Source: CAXXIC01 sp964534355
GTDB lineage: Bacteria; Bacteroidota; Bacteroidia; Bacteroidales; UBA7332
Direction of reading: 5' to 3'
DNA: 27,554 nucleotides
NCBI GenBank assembly: GCA_964534355.1
Contig: CAZHNZ010000049.1
Span: forward strand, 1-27,554
Positions 7,359 to 15,492 of the stretch are shown here, piece after piece. Position 1 is the stretch's first letter; each line of letters opens with the position of its first letter. Under the pieces are notes generated by a model that was not told where the DNA came from, ran no database searches, and saw only the letters and a list, made by a program, of their open reading frames with translations. The position numbers and the translations under genes were made by a program.

Positions 7359-8630
7359 TCAGTCAATTATATCAAAACCGGTATAAGGGATAAGAGCTTT
7401 AGGAATACGTATTCCATCGGGCGTCTGATGATTTTCGAGCAAAGCCGCAACGATACGGGGCAAAGCCAATGCACTTCCATTGAGCGTATGACACAATTGA
7501 GGTTTATTACCTTCGCTACGGAAACGACATTTCAGTCGGTTTGCCTGATAACTCTCAAAATTTGATACCGAACTAACCTCTAACCATCGTTGCTGAGCAG
7601 CAGAATAAACTTCGAAATCGAATGTCAAAGCCGAAGTAAAACTCATATCGCCACCACACAAACGAAGAATTCGCCACGGAAGTTCCAGCTTATCAACCAA
7701 TGTTTGCACATATGCCACCATATCCTGCAAAGATTCGTAAGACTTATCCGGGTGCTGAATCTGTACAATTTCTACCTTATCAAACTGATGAAGGCGATTC
7801 AGACCACGTACATCTTTCCCGTAAGAACCGGCCTCACGACGAAAACAGGCCGAATAGGCAGTATTTTTTATCGGCAACTCGTTTTCATTTAAAATCACAT
7901 CGCGGTAAATATTGGTAACAGGCACCTCTGCTGTTGGTATCAGGTACAAATCATCCAACTGACAATGGTACATTTGTCCCTCTTTATCAGGCAACTGCCC
8001 TGTTCCAAAACCGGAAGCTGCGTTAACCACATAAGGAGGTTGAACTTCCAGATAGCCGGCTTCGCGGGCATTGTCAAGAAAGAAGTTAATCAAAGCACGC
8101 TGCAATCTGGCTCCTTTTCCTTTATATACAGGAAAACCTGCACCGGAAATCTTCACACCCAGCTCAAAATCTATCAAATCGTACTTTTTGGCCAAATCCC
8201 AGTGCGGAACTGCACCTTCAAACAATTCGGGCAATACTCCACCCGTGCGCTCCACCACATTATCCTCAGCGTGACGACCAACCGGCACCTCATCTGCAGG
8301 CAAGTTGGGAATAGTCCACAGCAACAACTGCAATTCTTCTTCAGTTGCTTTGAGCTCTGCTTCCATATATTTTACACCATCTTTCATCTCGGTGACACGT
8401 GCACGAGCCTCATCCGCTTCCGTCTTTTTACCCTCCTTCATCAAAAGACCGATAGACTTCGATAATCCATTGAGTTCTGACAATGTAGAATCAAGCTGCA
8501 TTTGAGAAGACCGCCTTTTGGAATCTATCTCCAATACTTTGGATATTACATCTTTGGCATCAAAATGTTTTTTTGACAATCGCTCAATTACCTCTTCGGT
8601 TTTTTCTTTAATGATTTGCAGAGTAAGCAT
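7359..8630 (-). CDS. serS: Seryl-tRNA synthetase
   Basis: SerRS charges tRNA-Ser with serine and provides the precursor for selenocysteinyl-tRNA where present. The 423-residue length is normal. The N-terminal arm (about 1-110) is a long coiled coil that grips the tRNA extra arm. Class II motif 2 is seen as FRREAGSYGKDVRGLNRLHQ near 268-287, with FDKVEI following. Motif 3 is NGSALALPRIVAALLENHQT near 386-405, ending IPYTGFDIID. The ATG at 8630 matches the usual start. A -7 box TATCTTTG lies upstream, and a terminator follows the gene. Confidence 0.98.
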   Translation of the reverse strand: MLTLQIIKEKTEEVIERLSKKHFDAKDVISKVLEIDSKRRSSQMQLDSTLSELNGLSKSIGLLMKEGKKTEADEARARVTEMKDGVKYMEAELKATEEELQLLLWTIPNLPADEVPVGRHAEDNVVERTGGVLPELFEGAVPHWDLAKKYDLIDFELGVKISGAGFPVYKGKGARLQRALINFFLDNAREAGYLEVQPPYVVNAASGFGTGQLPDKEGQMYHCQLDDLYLIPTAEVPVTNIYRDVILNENELPIKNTAYSACFRREAGSYGKDVRGLNRLHQFDKVEIVQIQHPDKSYESLQDMVAYVQTLVDKLELPWRILRLCGGDMSFTSALTFDFEVYSAAQQRWLEVSSVSNFESYQANRLKCRFRSEGNKPQLCHTLNGSALALPRIVAALLENHQTPDGIRIPKALIPYTGFDIID

Positions 8631-8678
8631 ACAATATGGTTTTATTTTGATTTAAAATAGTTGACTAAAAACAGAGCA

Positions 8679-8686
8679 CAAAGATA
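8679..8686 (-). promoter_or_regulatory. -7 element of the serS promoter
   Basis: TATCTTTG on the minus strand sits about 49 bases before the serS ATG, just after the terminator of the rplU-rpmA unit. No matching TTG is seen at the expected -33 distance, which falls in the terminator stem. Confidence 0.55.
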
Positions 8687-8695
8687 ATTAAAATA

Positions 8696-8740
8696 AAAAC
8701 TCCCGACTTTACATACCATGTAAAATCAGGAGTTTTTTTT
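8696..8740 (-). terminator. Terminator of the rplU-rpmA operon
   Basis: The arms 8698-8714 and 8718-8734 pair at 15 of 17 positions with a three-base loop. T-rich tails occur on both sides (GTTTTTATTTT on the minus strand, eight T on the plus strand). It lies 20 bases after the rpmA stop. Confidence 0.87.
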
Positions 8741-8759
8741 ATCAAAAATAATCAATCTC

Positions 8760-9017
8760 TTAGTTCAAAGGCTGAACAGATACGAATGATTTATTGTCTC
8801 TTTTTTTACGGAAAACGACTACTCCATCTACCAAAGCAAATAAAGTGTGATCTTTACCAAGACCTACGTTTTCACCGGGATTGTGTACTGTACCTCTTTG
8901 ACGAACCAAAATATTTCCTGCTTTTGCAAACTGTCCGCCAAAAACTTTTACACCTAATCGTTTACTTTCCGATTCGCGTCCGTTCTTCGAACTACCGACG
9001 CCTTTTTTATGTGCCAT
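8760..9017 (-). CDS. rpmA: 50S ribosomal protein L27
   Basis: L27 lies at the peptidyl-transferase centre of the large subunit, where its N-terminus reaches the tRNA ends. The 85-residue protein has the family opening MAHKKGVGSSKNGRESESKR and the core GNILVRQRGTVHNPGENVGL. There is no Firmicutes-type N-terminal extension needing cleavage. It follows rplU by 19 bases, the standard bacterial rplU-rpmA pair. Confidence 0.99.
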   Translation of the reverse strand: MAHKKGVGSSKNGRESESKRLGVKVFGGQFAKAGNILVRQRGTVHNPGENVGLGKDHTLFALVDGVVVFRKKRDNKSFVSVQPLN

Positions 9018-9036
9018 TTTACTATCGTTTAAAAGA

Positions 9037-9348
9037 TTAAGCTATAACTTCTTTGATTAAAACCTCTGTGAAACACTGACGGTGACCGTTGCGTTTTTTA
9101 TAACCTTTTCTTCTTTTCTTTTTGAAAACGATTACTTTTTCGCCTTTCACGTGCGACAATACTTCTACTACCACTTTTGCGCCTTCAACAACGGGTGCGC
9201 CTACAGTTACAGCTCCGTCTTTGTCAACTAAAAGTACCTGATTGAACTCTACAGAAGCTCCTCTTTCGGCTTCCATGCGGTGAACAAACAATCTACGACC
9301 AGCTTCGGCTTTGAATTGTTGTCCAAGAATTTCTACAATTGCGTACAT
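9037..9348 (-). CDS. rplU: 50S ribosomal protein L21
   Basis: L21 binds 23S rRNA in the large subunit. The 103-residue sequence starts MYAIVEILGQQFKAEAGRRL and carries the C-terminal KKKRRKGYKKRNGHRQ rRNA-binding block typical of L21. It is first in the rplU-rpmA operon. The leader from the predicted start near 9430 to the ATG is about 80 bases, unusually long for a gene here, and can form a TAAGGC/GCCTTA stem. Confidence 0.99.
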   Translation of the reverse strand: MYAIVEILGQQFKAEAGRRLFVHRMEAERGASVEFNQVLLVDKDGAVTVGAPVVEGAKVVVEVLSHVKGEKVIVFKKKRRKGYKKRNGHRQCFTEVLIKEVIA

Positions 9349-9430
9349 CTGTTTTTATTCTTATTATACAGTTTACCTCCGTAAGGCGGGTGGGCTACAT
9401 GCTCTCCTCTTTTCGGCCTTATTCAGAATC
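9349..9430 (-). promoter_or_regulatory. Long 5' leader of rplU, possible regulatory RNA
   Basis: The predicted transcript has about 80 untranslated bases before the rplU ATG. GCCTTA (9416-9421) and TAAGGC (9382-9387) on the plus strand are complementary, so the leader can close a six-bp stem around about 28 bases. Ribosomal protein leaders are often autoregulated, but I see no match to a known L21 leader. Confidence 0.3.
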
Positions 9431-9436
9431 AGGGCG

Positions 9437-9468
9437 CAAAGATAGATATTATTTTCTGATTTCACAAA
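9437..9468 (-). promoter_or_regulatory. Promoter of the rplU-rpmA operon
   Basis: On the minus strand TTTG (9468-9465) is followed, after 20 bases, by TATCTTTG (9444-9437). Both elements match the Bacteroidota primary-sigma consensus. Confidence 0.75.
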
Positions 9469-9547
9469 TGGTTCATCATATTTCGTAAAAAATCTTCACT
9501 CACACAAAAAGATTCAGATGAAGCACCGAAAAATCGAACAGACAGAT

Positions 9548-9580
9548 AAAAAAAATAACCCACTGACAATCAGTGGATTA
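9548..9580 (-). terminator. Terminator of tRNA-Ala
   Basis: CCACTGA (9560-9566) pairs perfectly with TCAGTGG (9570-9576) over a three-base loop, with weaker outer pairs. The minus-strand stem is followed by a long T run. It starts 12 bases past the tRNA 3' end. Confidence 0.82.
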
Positions 9581-9591
9581 TATAAATTTTG

Positions 9592-9665
9592 TGGAGATTA
9601 CCGGACTCGAACCGGTCACCTCGACACTGCCAGTGTCGCGCTCTAGCCAGATGAGCTAAACCCCC
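9592..9665 (-). tRNA. tRNA-Ala (anticodon GGC)
   Basis: The 74-nt minus-strand sequence folds as a cloverleaf. Its acceptor stem GGGGGTT pairs with AATCTCC, the D arm is GCTC/GAGC, the anticodon loop CTGGCAG contains GGC, and the T arm is ACCGG/CCGGT. The third acceptor pair is G3-U70, the main alanine identity element, and the discriminator is A. CCA is not encoded. It has its own promoter and terminator. Confidence 0.97.
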
Positions 9666-9677
9666 GCTTAAGTGGCA

Positions 9678-9708
9678 CAAAAGTAGATATTTATTTTTAA
9701 TTGGCAAA
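9678..9708 (-). promoter_or_regulatory. Promoter of tRNA-Ala
   Basis: On the minus strand TTTTG precedes TACTTTTG (9685-9678), with exactly 19 bases between TTG (9707-9705) and the -7 box. It ends 12 bases before the mature tRNA. Confidence 0.78.
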
Positions 9709-9728
9709 AGATTTTGATATATTTTTTT

Positions 9729-9736
9729 TACTTTTG
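9729..9736 (+). promoter_or_regulatory. -7 element for the yjbQ-like/DUF4286/ruvC operon
   Basis: TACTTTTG matches TAnnTTTG and lies 51 bases before the first ATG of the operon. No TTG sits at the usual distance upstream. It is divergent from the tRNA-Ala promoter, with the two -7 boxes 43 bases apart. Confidence 0.45.
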
Positions 9737-9787
9737 CATACAAAATAGCAACAACCACTTTGTTTTACTCCATTCAGACCACAATAA

Positions 9788-10198
9788 ATGATTTTTCAAG
9801 TCGAATTTCACCTTACACCCCGAAAAAGAGGCATTCATATTATCACAGGTGAAGTCCTGAAAGCTTTGCCCGAACTGCCCGCACAAGGCATACTGCACCT
9901 GTTTATCCAGCACACCTCGGCCGCTCTTTCTATCAACGAAAATGCAGACCCCGATGTGCGCACCGACCTGAATCACATATTAAATAAACTTATTCCGGAA
10001 AATCAACCCGGCCTTGATCACACGCTCGAGGGCAGCGACGACATGCCTGCCCATGCAAAATGCTCATTGATAGGCCATAGCCTGACCATTCCTATCACAA
10101 ATAGCAAACTAAATCTGGGAATGTGGCAGGGCATCTACCTTTGTGAATTTCGGAACCACGGAGGCAGTAGACGCATCATTGCAACCATTTATCATTAA
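9788..10198 (+). CDS. YjbQ family protein (UPF0047)
   Basis: The 136-residue protein has the full UPF0047 fold length. Conserved parts are IQHTSAALSINENADPDVRT (near 40-59), the GSDDMPAHAK loop with its histidine, GHSLTIPIT, and the C-terminal GMWQGIYLCEFRNHGGSRRI. E. coli YjbQ has a weak thiamine-phosphate synthase activity, hence the common name secondary thiamine-phosphate synthase; its true role is not settled. It is first in a forward operon, with 19 bases to the next gene. Confidence 0.94.
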   Translation: MIFQVEFHLTPRKRGIHIITGEVLKALPELPAQGILHLFIQHTSAALSINENADPDVRTDLNHILNKLIPENQPGLDHTLEGSDDMPAHAKCSLIGHSLTIPITNSKLNLGMWQGIYLCEFRNHGGSRRIIATIYH

Positions 10199-10217
10199 TC
10201 ACTTCAACCCAATCAAT

Positions 10218-10523
10218 ATGATTATTTTCAATACCACTTTTTGCGCAGACACTTCGGAAGAAGAGAATTGCCTCCACTGGATACGCCAACACTACATCCC
10301 CCGAGCAATTACTTCGGGCGACATGCACAGCCCGCTACTCTCTAAAATTATGTCAGACCACACAGAGGGTGTAAACTATTCTCTGCAATTACACGTTGCA
10401 GATATGCAGATATTAGAAAAATGGTACGAACACACCGGCGATAAACTCCATACTGATCTATCCAAAAAATTCGGTGAAAAAGTGGTCGGCTTTTCCACGC
10501 TGTTAAAAAAGATAGAAATCTAA
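10218..10523 (+). CDS. DUF4286 family protein
   Basis: The ATG at 10218 gives 101 residues beginning MIIFNTTFCADTSEEENCLH; the open frame back to 10143 starts with GTG inside the previous gene and is not favoured. The sequence, with WIRQHYIPRAITSGDMHSPL and a later VADMQILEKWYE, fits the small Bacteroidota family DUF4286, which has no assigned function. It looks cytoplasmic and ferredoxin-like in strand/helix pattern. Its stop overlaps the ruvC ATG (TAATG), so the two are probably translationally coupled. Confidence 0.85.
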   Translation: MIIFNTTFCADTSEEENCLHWIRQHYIPRAITSGDMHSPLLSKIMSDHTEGVNYSLQLHVADMQILEKWYEHTGDKLHTDLSKKFGEKVVGFSTLLKKIEI

Positions 10524-11080
10524 TGAAAGATAGAATCATTTTGGGTATAGATCCGGGTACTACAATCATGGGATATGGACTTCTTCAGGTAAATGGAAAC
10601 AACCCAACACTTATTGTTATGGGGGTGCTTCAACTCGATAAATTCGACGACCACTACATGAAACTTCGCCGCATCTTTGAGCGGGTCGTTGCCCTGATTG
10701 ACCAATATCACCCCGATGAACTGGCAATTGAGGCGCCATTCTTCGGAAAGAATGTTCAATCGATGCTAAAACTGGGAAGAGCGCAAGGAGTAGCAATGGC
10801 CGCCGCACTCTCCCGGGATATCCCTATTGTAGAGTACGCGCCGTTAAAAATAAAAATGTCGATTACAGGAAATGGTAAAGCCAGCAAAGAGCAGGTGGCT
10901 GATATGCTGAAACGAATACTCAAAATATCAGACGAACAAATGCTTCCTCAACTCGACGCCACAGACGGACTAGCCGCTGCGCTTTGTCACTTTTACCAAA
11001 CCAACAAACCCGCATCAGCCAAAAGCTACACCAGCTGGAAAGATTTTATTGCAAAAAACCCGAAAGCTATAAAAAAATAA
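10523..11080 (+). CDS. ruvC: Crossover junction endodeoxyribonuclease RuvC
   Basis: RuvC resolves Holliday junctions with RuvAB by symmetric nicks. The 185-residue protein has the RNase H-like fold with all four acidic active-site residues: D10 in GIDPGTT, E70 in AIEAPF, and D145 and D148 in DATDGLAAALCH. The segment SMLKLGRAQGVAMAAALSRD is also typical. It ends the three-gene forward operon and is followed by a terminator shared with rpoD from the other side. Confidence 0.98.
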   Translation: MKDRIILGIDPGTTIMGYGLLQVNGNNPTLIVMGVLQLDKFDDHYMKLRRIFERVVALIDQYHPDELAIEAPFFGKNVQSMLKLGRAQGVAMAAALSRDIPIVEYAPLKIKMSITGNGKASKEQVADMLKRILKISDEQMLPQLDATDGLAAALCHFYQTNKPASAKSYTSWKDFIAKNPKAIKK

Positions 11081-11116
11081 AAACCACTGCAAACAATTAG
11101 TAAGCAGTGGTTTTTT
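11079..11116. terminator. Bidirectional terminator between ruvC and rpoD
   Basis: AAAACCACTGC (ending at 11090) pairs with GCAGTGGTTTT (from 11104) over a 13-base loop. T runs flank it on both strands, so it can end ruvC on the plus strand and rpoD on the minus strand. Confidence 0.87.
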
Positions 11117-11140
11117 ATATGAGTTATTGAAATATCAGAA

Positions 11141-12001
11141 CTACCCGAGGTACCCTTTAAGCAATTTGCTTCTTGAACTCTGGCGCAATCGACGAATGGC
11201 TTTCTCTTTAATCTGACGAACACGCTCACGTGTCAATCCAAACTTATCACCAATTTCTTCGAGAGTCATCTCCTGCATTCCGATGCCAAAAAACATTTTA
11301 ATAATATCACTTTCGCGTTCGGTCAATGTAGATAATGCCCGATTAATCTCCTTTGCCAACGACTCATTAATCAATGTTCGATCGGCGATTGGCGAATCAT
11401 CATTAATCAAAACGTCAAGCAAGCTATTATCCTCTCCCTCTACAAATGGTGCATCTACAGAAATATGACGACCAGAAACCTTAAGAGAATCAGACACTTT
11501 GTCAACCGGCAAATCAAGCTCATCAGCCAATTCTTCTGCAGAAGGGCGACGCTCATTTTCCTGCTCAAACTTCGAAAAAGCTTTGCTGATTTTATTGAGC
11601 GAACCAACCTGATTCAAAGGCAAACGTACTATACGTGACTGCTCGGCCAAAGCTTGCAGAATAGATTGACGAATCCACCATACCGCATACGATATAAACT
11701 TAAATCCGCGGGTTTCATCAAACTTCTCAGCCGCTTTTATCAAACCTAAATTACCTTCATTAATTAAGTCTGGAAGACTCAATCCCTGATTCTGATATTG
11801 TTTAGCAACAGATACAACAAATCGAAGATTGGCGCGAGTCAACTTCTCAAGGGCTACTCTATCTCCTTTTTTGATCCGTTGAGCTAACTCAACCTCTTCC
11901 TCTACAGTAATTAGTTCTTCCCGACCGATTTCCTGCAAATACTTGTCGAGCGAAGCACTCTCTCTGTTGGTGATTGATTTTGTGATTTTAAGCTGTCTCA
12001 T
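11141..12001 (-). CDS. rpoD: Primary RNA polymerase sigma factor (sigma-ABfr type)
   Basis: This 286-residue protein matches the short Bacteroidota primary sigma factor, which lacks the long region 1.1 and the non-conserved region of E. coli RpoD. It begins MRQLKITKSITNRESASLDK, with region 1.2 near 18-50. Region 2 includes LRFVVSVAKQYQNQGLSLPD and GFKFISYAVWWIRQSI (-7 recognition and melting). Region 3 carries RLPLNQVGSLNKISKAFSKF. Region 4 ends with the helix-turn-helix TLEEIGDKFGLTRERVRQIK. It should read the TTG/TAnnTTTG promoters seen throughout the window, including its own. Confidence 0.97.
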   Translation of the reverse strand: MRQLKITKSITNRESASLDKYLQEIGREELITVEEEVELAQRIKKGDRVALEKLTRANLRFVVSVAKQYQNQGLSLPDLINEGNLGLIKAAEKFDETRGFKFISYAVWWIRQSILQALAEQSRIVRLPLNQVGSLNKISKAFSKFEQENERRPSAEELADELDLPVDKVSDSLKVSGRHISVDAPFVEGEDNSLLDVLINDDSPIADRTLINESLAKEINRALSTLTERESDIIKMFFGIGMQEMTLEEIGDKFGLTRERVRQIKEKAIRRLRQSSRSKLLKGYLG

Positions 12002-12023
12002 GTGGGATAAAATTTTGGGCTGA

Positions 12024-12051
12024 CAAAGATAGACAATTTATGCTTATTCAA
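12024..12051 (-). promoter_or_regulatory. Promoter of rpoD
   Basis: On the minus strand TTG (12051-12049) is followed by 17 bases and TATCTTTG (12031-12024), about 22 bases before the ATG. The match suggests the sigma factor drives its own gene. Confidence 0.7.
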
Positions 12052-12198
12052 GTGTTAATTTATCGGAATTGAACACAATTGAAAGCAATTTGACTACATT
12101 GGACAACCTTTTACTAACTTAAAACAGCTTAAACCACCAATTGTTTACACATTAAACTTAATTATCAATCGAATCAAAGAGAGCACTTCGCACATTCT

Positions 12199-13683
12199 CT
12201 ATTCCGACAAATCTATGGCATAGAAACTGGTTTTTCCATTGGGGTAAATACCAGAGATAAACATCGCCTGATCTGATGTGTTTCCACTCATTATCCGGTT
12301 TGCTATCTGTTCTACCTCTTCTATCGCTGACACCTTCTGATCATTGATGCGTAAGATAATAAAGCCCTTGCGCATACCTGCATCAGAGAATTTTCCTTTC
12401 ATTAAACCAGAAACCTGCACACCATAATCAATACCAAATTGCTGCTTAAGCTCTTTGGGCAACTCTTTGAATGCAGCTCCCAAAACCTCCAAACCAGCCT
12501 TCTCCTTTACAAGCGAAGTACTACCATTTTTATTCTTCAACACAACAGCAAAACTCATCTGCTCCTTTCCGCGCATCACCACAACCTTCACCTTATCACC
12601 GGGGCGATACCGTACAACCTGCTCTTGTAGTTCTGATGGGCTCTTCACATTGGTGCCATTAACAGATATTATAACATCTCCTGCCTTTATACCTGCTTCC
12701 GCAGCAGCACTTCTTTCACCAACAGATTCAATATAAACGCCCTCAGTAACGGATAGATTCTTTAATTTTGCCAACTCACTATCCAGTCCCTTGGGAGAAA
12801 CGCCAAGCAAAGCCCGCTGCACAGCACCATACTGTTTGAGATCGGCCACAACTTTACTTACAATAGATATTGGTACAGCAAATGAGTAACCGGCATAGTT
12901 CCCGGTATTCGATGCAATTGCCGTATTAATACCCACCAGCTCGCCACGCACATTAACAAGTGCACCACCACTATTTCCCGGATTTACAGCCGCATCTGTC
13001 TGAATAAACGATTCTATCTTCATGTTGCTTCCGGGCTGATCGAGTATGCCTATATTTCTGGCTTTAGCACTAACAATACCGGCTGTTACGGTAGAAGTCA
13101 GATTAAACGGATTTCCTACCGCCAAAACCCACTCCCCTATTTTCAGCTTATCAGAATCACCAAAAGGCACTACTGGCAAATCCTTTTCCTCTATTTTAAG
13201 CAAGGCAATATCCGTATTGGGATCAGCCCCCACTAACTTAGCCTTGTAAATTTTATTGTTATTCATTTTCACCTCAATCTCATCAGCCTCTGCTATTACA
13301 TGATTGTTTGTAACGATATATCCATCAGACGAAACAATCACACCAGAACCGAAACCAACACGGGGCTGCGCCTGCATTTGTCGCTGAGGAGCACCAAAGA
13401 AAAATTCAAATATATCAGACTGACCATTCATCTGCACTTGCTTCATCGAAGTTGATTTGATGTGCACAACCGCATGCACCGAATTTTCGGCAGCGACTGT
13501 AAAGTCTGTCGGAGGCAACGGTGCCGCACTATAAGATGCAAAACTGACAGGACGGGAAAAACCGTCTTCATCAACACGAGCCATATTTGAATGACTCAAT
13601 AAACGATAGCCTTGTAGAGTAAGAGCTGAGCTGAGCACCGAAACTGCCACGATACCCAACCACTGTTTTGTTTGTAGTTTCAT
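12199..13683 (-). CDS. htrA: HtrA/Deg family periplasmic serine protease with two PDZ domains
   Basis: Deg proteases degrade or refold damaged envelope proteins. The ATG at 13683 is preferred (494 aa, MKLQTKQWLGIVAVSVLSSA); an open frame to 13710 begins with TTG. An N-terminal signal or anchor helix (about 7-25) sends it to the periplasm. The trypsin-like triad is complete: H128 in VTNNHVIAEA, D158 in NTDIALL and S238 in NPGNSGGALVN. Residues about 270-365 form PDZ1 (LLGVSPKGL, AGIKAGDVIISVNG), and about 385-480 form a more diverged PDZ2 (FIILRINDQKVS). The gene lies 197 bases upstream of rpoD in the same direction; that gap holds the rpoD promoter and no clear terminator. Confidence 0.96.
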   Translation of the reverse strand: MKLQTKQWLGIVAVSVLSSALTLQGYRLLSHSNMARVDEDGFSRPVSFASYSAAPLPPTDFTVAAENSVHAVVHIKSTSMKQVQMNGQSDIFEFFFGAPQRQMQAQPRVGFGSGVIVSSDGYIVTNNHVIAEADEIEVKMNNNKIYKAKLVGADPNTDIALLKIEEKDLPVVPFGDSDKLKIGEWVLAVGNPFNLTSTVTAGIVSAKARNIGILDQPGSNMKIESFIQTDAAVNPGNSGGALVNVRGELVGINTAIASNTGNYAGYSFAVPISIVSKVVADLKQYGAVQRALLGVSPKGLDSELAKLKNLSVTEGVYIESVGERSAAAEAGIKAGDVIISVNGTNVKSPSELQEQVVRYRPGDKVKVVVMRGKEQMSFAVVLKNKNGSTSLVKEKAGLEVLGAAFKELPKELKQQFGIDYGVQVSGLMKGKFSDAGMRKGFIILRINDQKVSAIEEVEQIANRIMSGNTSDQAMFISGIYPNGKTSFYAIDLSE

Positions 13684-13721
13684 AATCAATTCAGGTTTTA
13701 TAGTTAACAAATAATATAATA

Positions 13722-13768
13722 AACAAACAAAGAGCCGATATTAACGATTCATTGTTAATTATCGACTC
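13722..13768 (-). terminator. Probable terminator of the WcaJ-like gene
   Basis: The arms 13732-13745 and 13754-13768 form about 13 base pairs with one mismatch and one bulge. On the minus strand a T-rich stretch follows. It lies about 110 bases past the stop at 13881 and before the htrA start, so its placement is somewhat distant. Confidence 0.6.
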
Positions 13769-13880
13769 TATTTTAACGTATCAGACCAAAAATCTATTGT
13801 GAATACCAATGCAAAAAAAGACAAAAAACAGGCCGATTTCAATCTTATTAACAAAGAAACAATCATATTAGCCACAAAAA

Positions 13881-15257
13881 TTATCCTGCATTCTCATGCA
13901 CTTTCTTACCAAAAACAGTTAACCAGATTATCTTCAAATCCCACCAAAAGGTCCAATTCTCGATATACTCTTTATCACATTCAACCCGCTTTTCCATCTT
14001 CCAAAGCTCATCTGTATTTCCGCGCAAACCATTTACCTGAGCCCATCCTGTTACCCCGGGCTTCACATAGTGGCGTGTCAGATAAAACTCTATCAATTGA
14101 GAGTACTCCTCCGTATGGCTCAGCATGTGAGGGCGTGGACCAACAACTGACATTTGACCAAATAAAACATTGAAAAACTGAGGTAACTCATCCAAATTTG
14201 AACTCCTCAGAAAACGCCCCAACCGGGTAATACGACTATCATTCACCATAGCCTGAAGCTTGTCTGCATTTTTATTTGGTGCCATGCTACGGAATTTCAG
14301 ACAATTAAACTCTTTATTATTCAGTCCGGTACGTTTTTGCTTAAAAAAGACAGGACCCTTAGATGACAACTTAATCGCAATTGCCAAAACAGGAAACAAC
14401 CACGAAAAAACAAAAAGAATAATAAACAGTGAAAAAAATATATCAAAAAGACGTTTATACAAACGGGCACCTGCATTATCCAGTGGAATTTCCTGAGGAT
14501 TTATAACCACCAATTCTCCCACAGACTCCATATTCACTCTTTTTCTAAACCAACGCTGATTCTGAGGCACAATCCGCAATCTGACACCAGCTTTATTGCA
14601 AATCCGCAAATACTCTGTCATTTTCATGGGCTCATTATAAATCGATGGAGTCAGAAAAACGGTCTGAATTTTGTGCTCTTCAATAACCCGTTCAATATCC
14701 TCTCTACTGCCTAAAGCATCTTTTGCATTGGGTGACGAAGATGATAGAAAACCTACAAACCTGTAACCAAGAATAGTATTCACCTCAATTATTTGCCTCA
14801 AAAAACGAGACGTTTCATTATTTCCTACTATCAATACCCTGTTTGTATTGAGCCCGTTCTTTCTACGACAACGAAGAAATTCATAAAAAGCCCAATAGCC
14901 CAACAACTTAAACAAATACAAGACAAAAGCATATGTCAGGAAAAACTCTCTCGAAAACCAGGATGGAAGTAAAAAGAACGCAACCATCGATGACAATATC
15001 AGATAAGCAAGCATCCGTTTAGTGATTCTCAAAAACCGGTTGGAAAAACCATCTCTTAAATACAAATTCTTCTTCGAGAAGGCAAAATAGGTTATAATCC
15101 ACGATAAATTACCGTGCAATATATATATGTATATGTGCTGAAATGCATTCTGAGTATGCTCAGAATTTAAATATGCAGTTGATAAAATGGCCATATTTAA
15201 CAATGTCAAATCTACGGCCAAATAGATTGTCATCAATTCGTTTTCCCTTGTCTTCAT
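13881..15257 (-). CDS. Polyprenyl glycosylphosphotransferase, WcaJ-like (exopolysaccharide initiation)
   Basis: These enzymes move a sugar-1-phosphate from an NDP-sugar to undecaprenyl phosphate, starting capsule or exopolysaccharide repeat units. The 458-residue protein has about four N-terminal membrane helices, then a Rossmann-like CoA-binding-type domain (RVLIVGNNETSRFLRQIIEV near 143-162). A further membrane segment follows at about 270-295, then the catalytic bacterial sugar transferase domain. That domain shows KRLFDIFFSL, KGPVFFKQKRTGLNNKEF, LKFRSM, NLDELPQFFNVLFGQMSVVG with PRP, and a VKPGVTGWAQVNGLRG stretch. No polysaccharide cluster surrounds it, so it may act with genes elsewhere; the sugar is unknown. 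Confidence 0.94.
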   Translation of the reverse strand: MKTRENELMTIYLAVDLTLLNMAILSTAYLNSEHTQNAFQHIYIYILHGNLSWIITYFAFSKKNLYLRDGFSNRFLRITKRMLAYLILSSMVAFFLLPSWFSREFFLTYAFVLYLFKLLGYWAFYEFLRCRRKNGLNTNRVLIVGNNETSRFLRQIIEVNTILGYRFVGFLSSSSPNAKDALGSREDIERVIEEHKIQTVFLTPSIYNEPMKMTEYLRICNKAGVRLRIVPQNQRWFRKRVNMESVGELVVINPQEIPLDNAGARLYKRLFDIFFSLFIILFVFSWLFPVLAIAIKLSSKGPVFFKQKRTGLNNKEFNCLKFRSMAPNKNADKLQAMVNDSRITRLGRFLRSSNLDELPQFFNVLFGQMSVVGPRPHMLSHTEEYSQLIEFYLTRHYVKPGVTGWAQVNGLRGNTDELWKMEKRVECDKEYIENWTFWWDLKIIWLTVFGKKVHENAG

Positions 15258-15344
15258 GTGAAATTTTCATTGCTATGCATAATCACCTATACCCTCAAGA
15301 CGATTAAGCCCCCCGTTATTAACAATTATTCTTTTTACAGTCTG

Positions 15345-15352
15345 CAAAGATA
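15345..15352 (-). promoter_or_regulatory. -7 element of the WcaJ-like gene promoter
   Basis: TATCTTTG on the minus strand lies 88 bases before the ATG, implying a leader of about 80 bases. No TTG is seen at the right spacing. Confidence 0.5.
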
Positions 15353-15431
15353 ATACAAATTGAATAAAAAGAAAACTTAAAAACAAATAGCTCAAAAACA
15401 AAAACCGATATTAAATTCAAAATCATATTTT

Positions 15432-15463
15432 TTTGGTTCGTTCTGAGTTTATGTGTACTTTTG
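15432..15463 (+). promoter_or_regulatory. Promoter of hisS
   Basis: TTTG (15432-15435) is followed, after 20 bases, by TACTTTTG (15456-15463). The predicted start lies about 25 bases before the chosen hisS ATG, which supports that start over the longer frame. Confidence 0.75.
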
Positions 15464-15492
15464 TTCACTTATTTCAATATAAATATTCGAAC

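Noticed and set aside
13684..13710. Upstream extension of the HtrA frame (and similar extensions at 3812, 10143, 15433, 18345, 24019, 25014, 26293)
   Set aside because: All begin with TTG or GTG, several overlap promoters, terminators or neighbouring genes, and the downstream ATG matches the usual family start or signal peptide.
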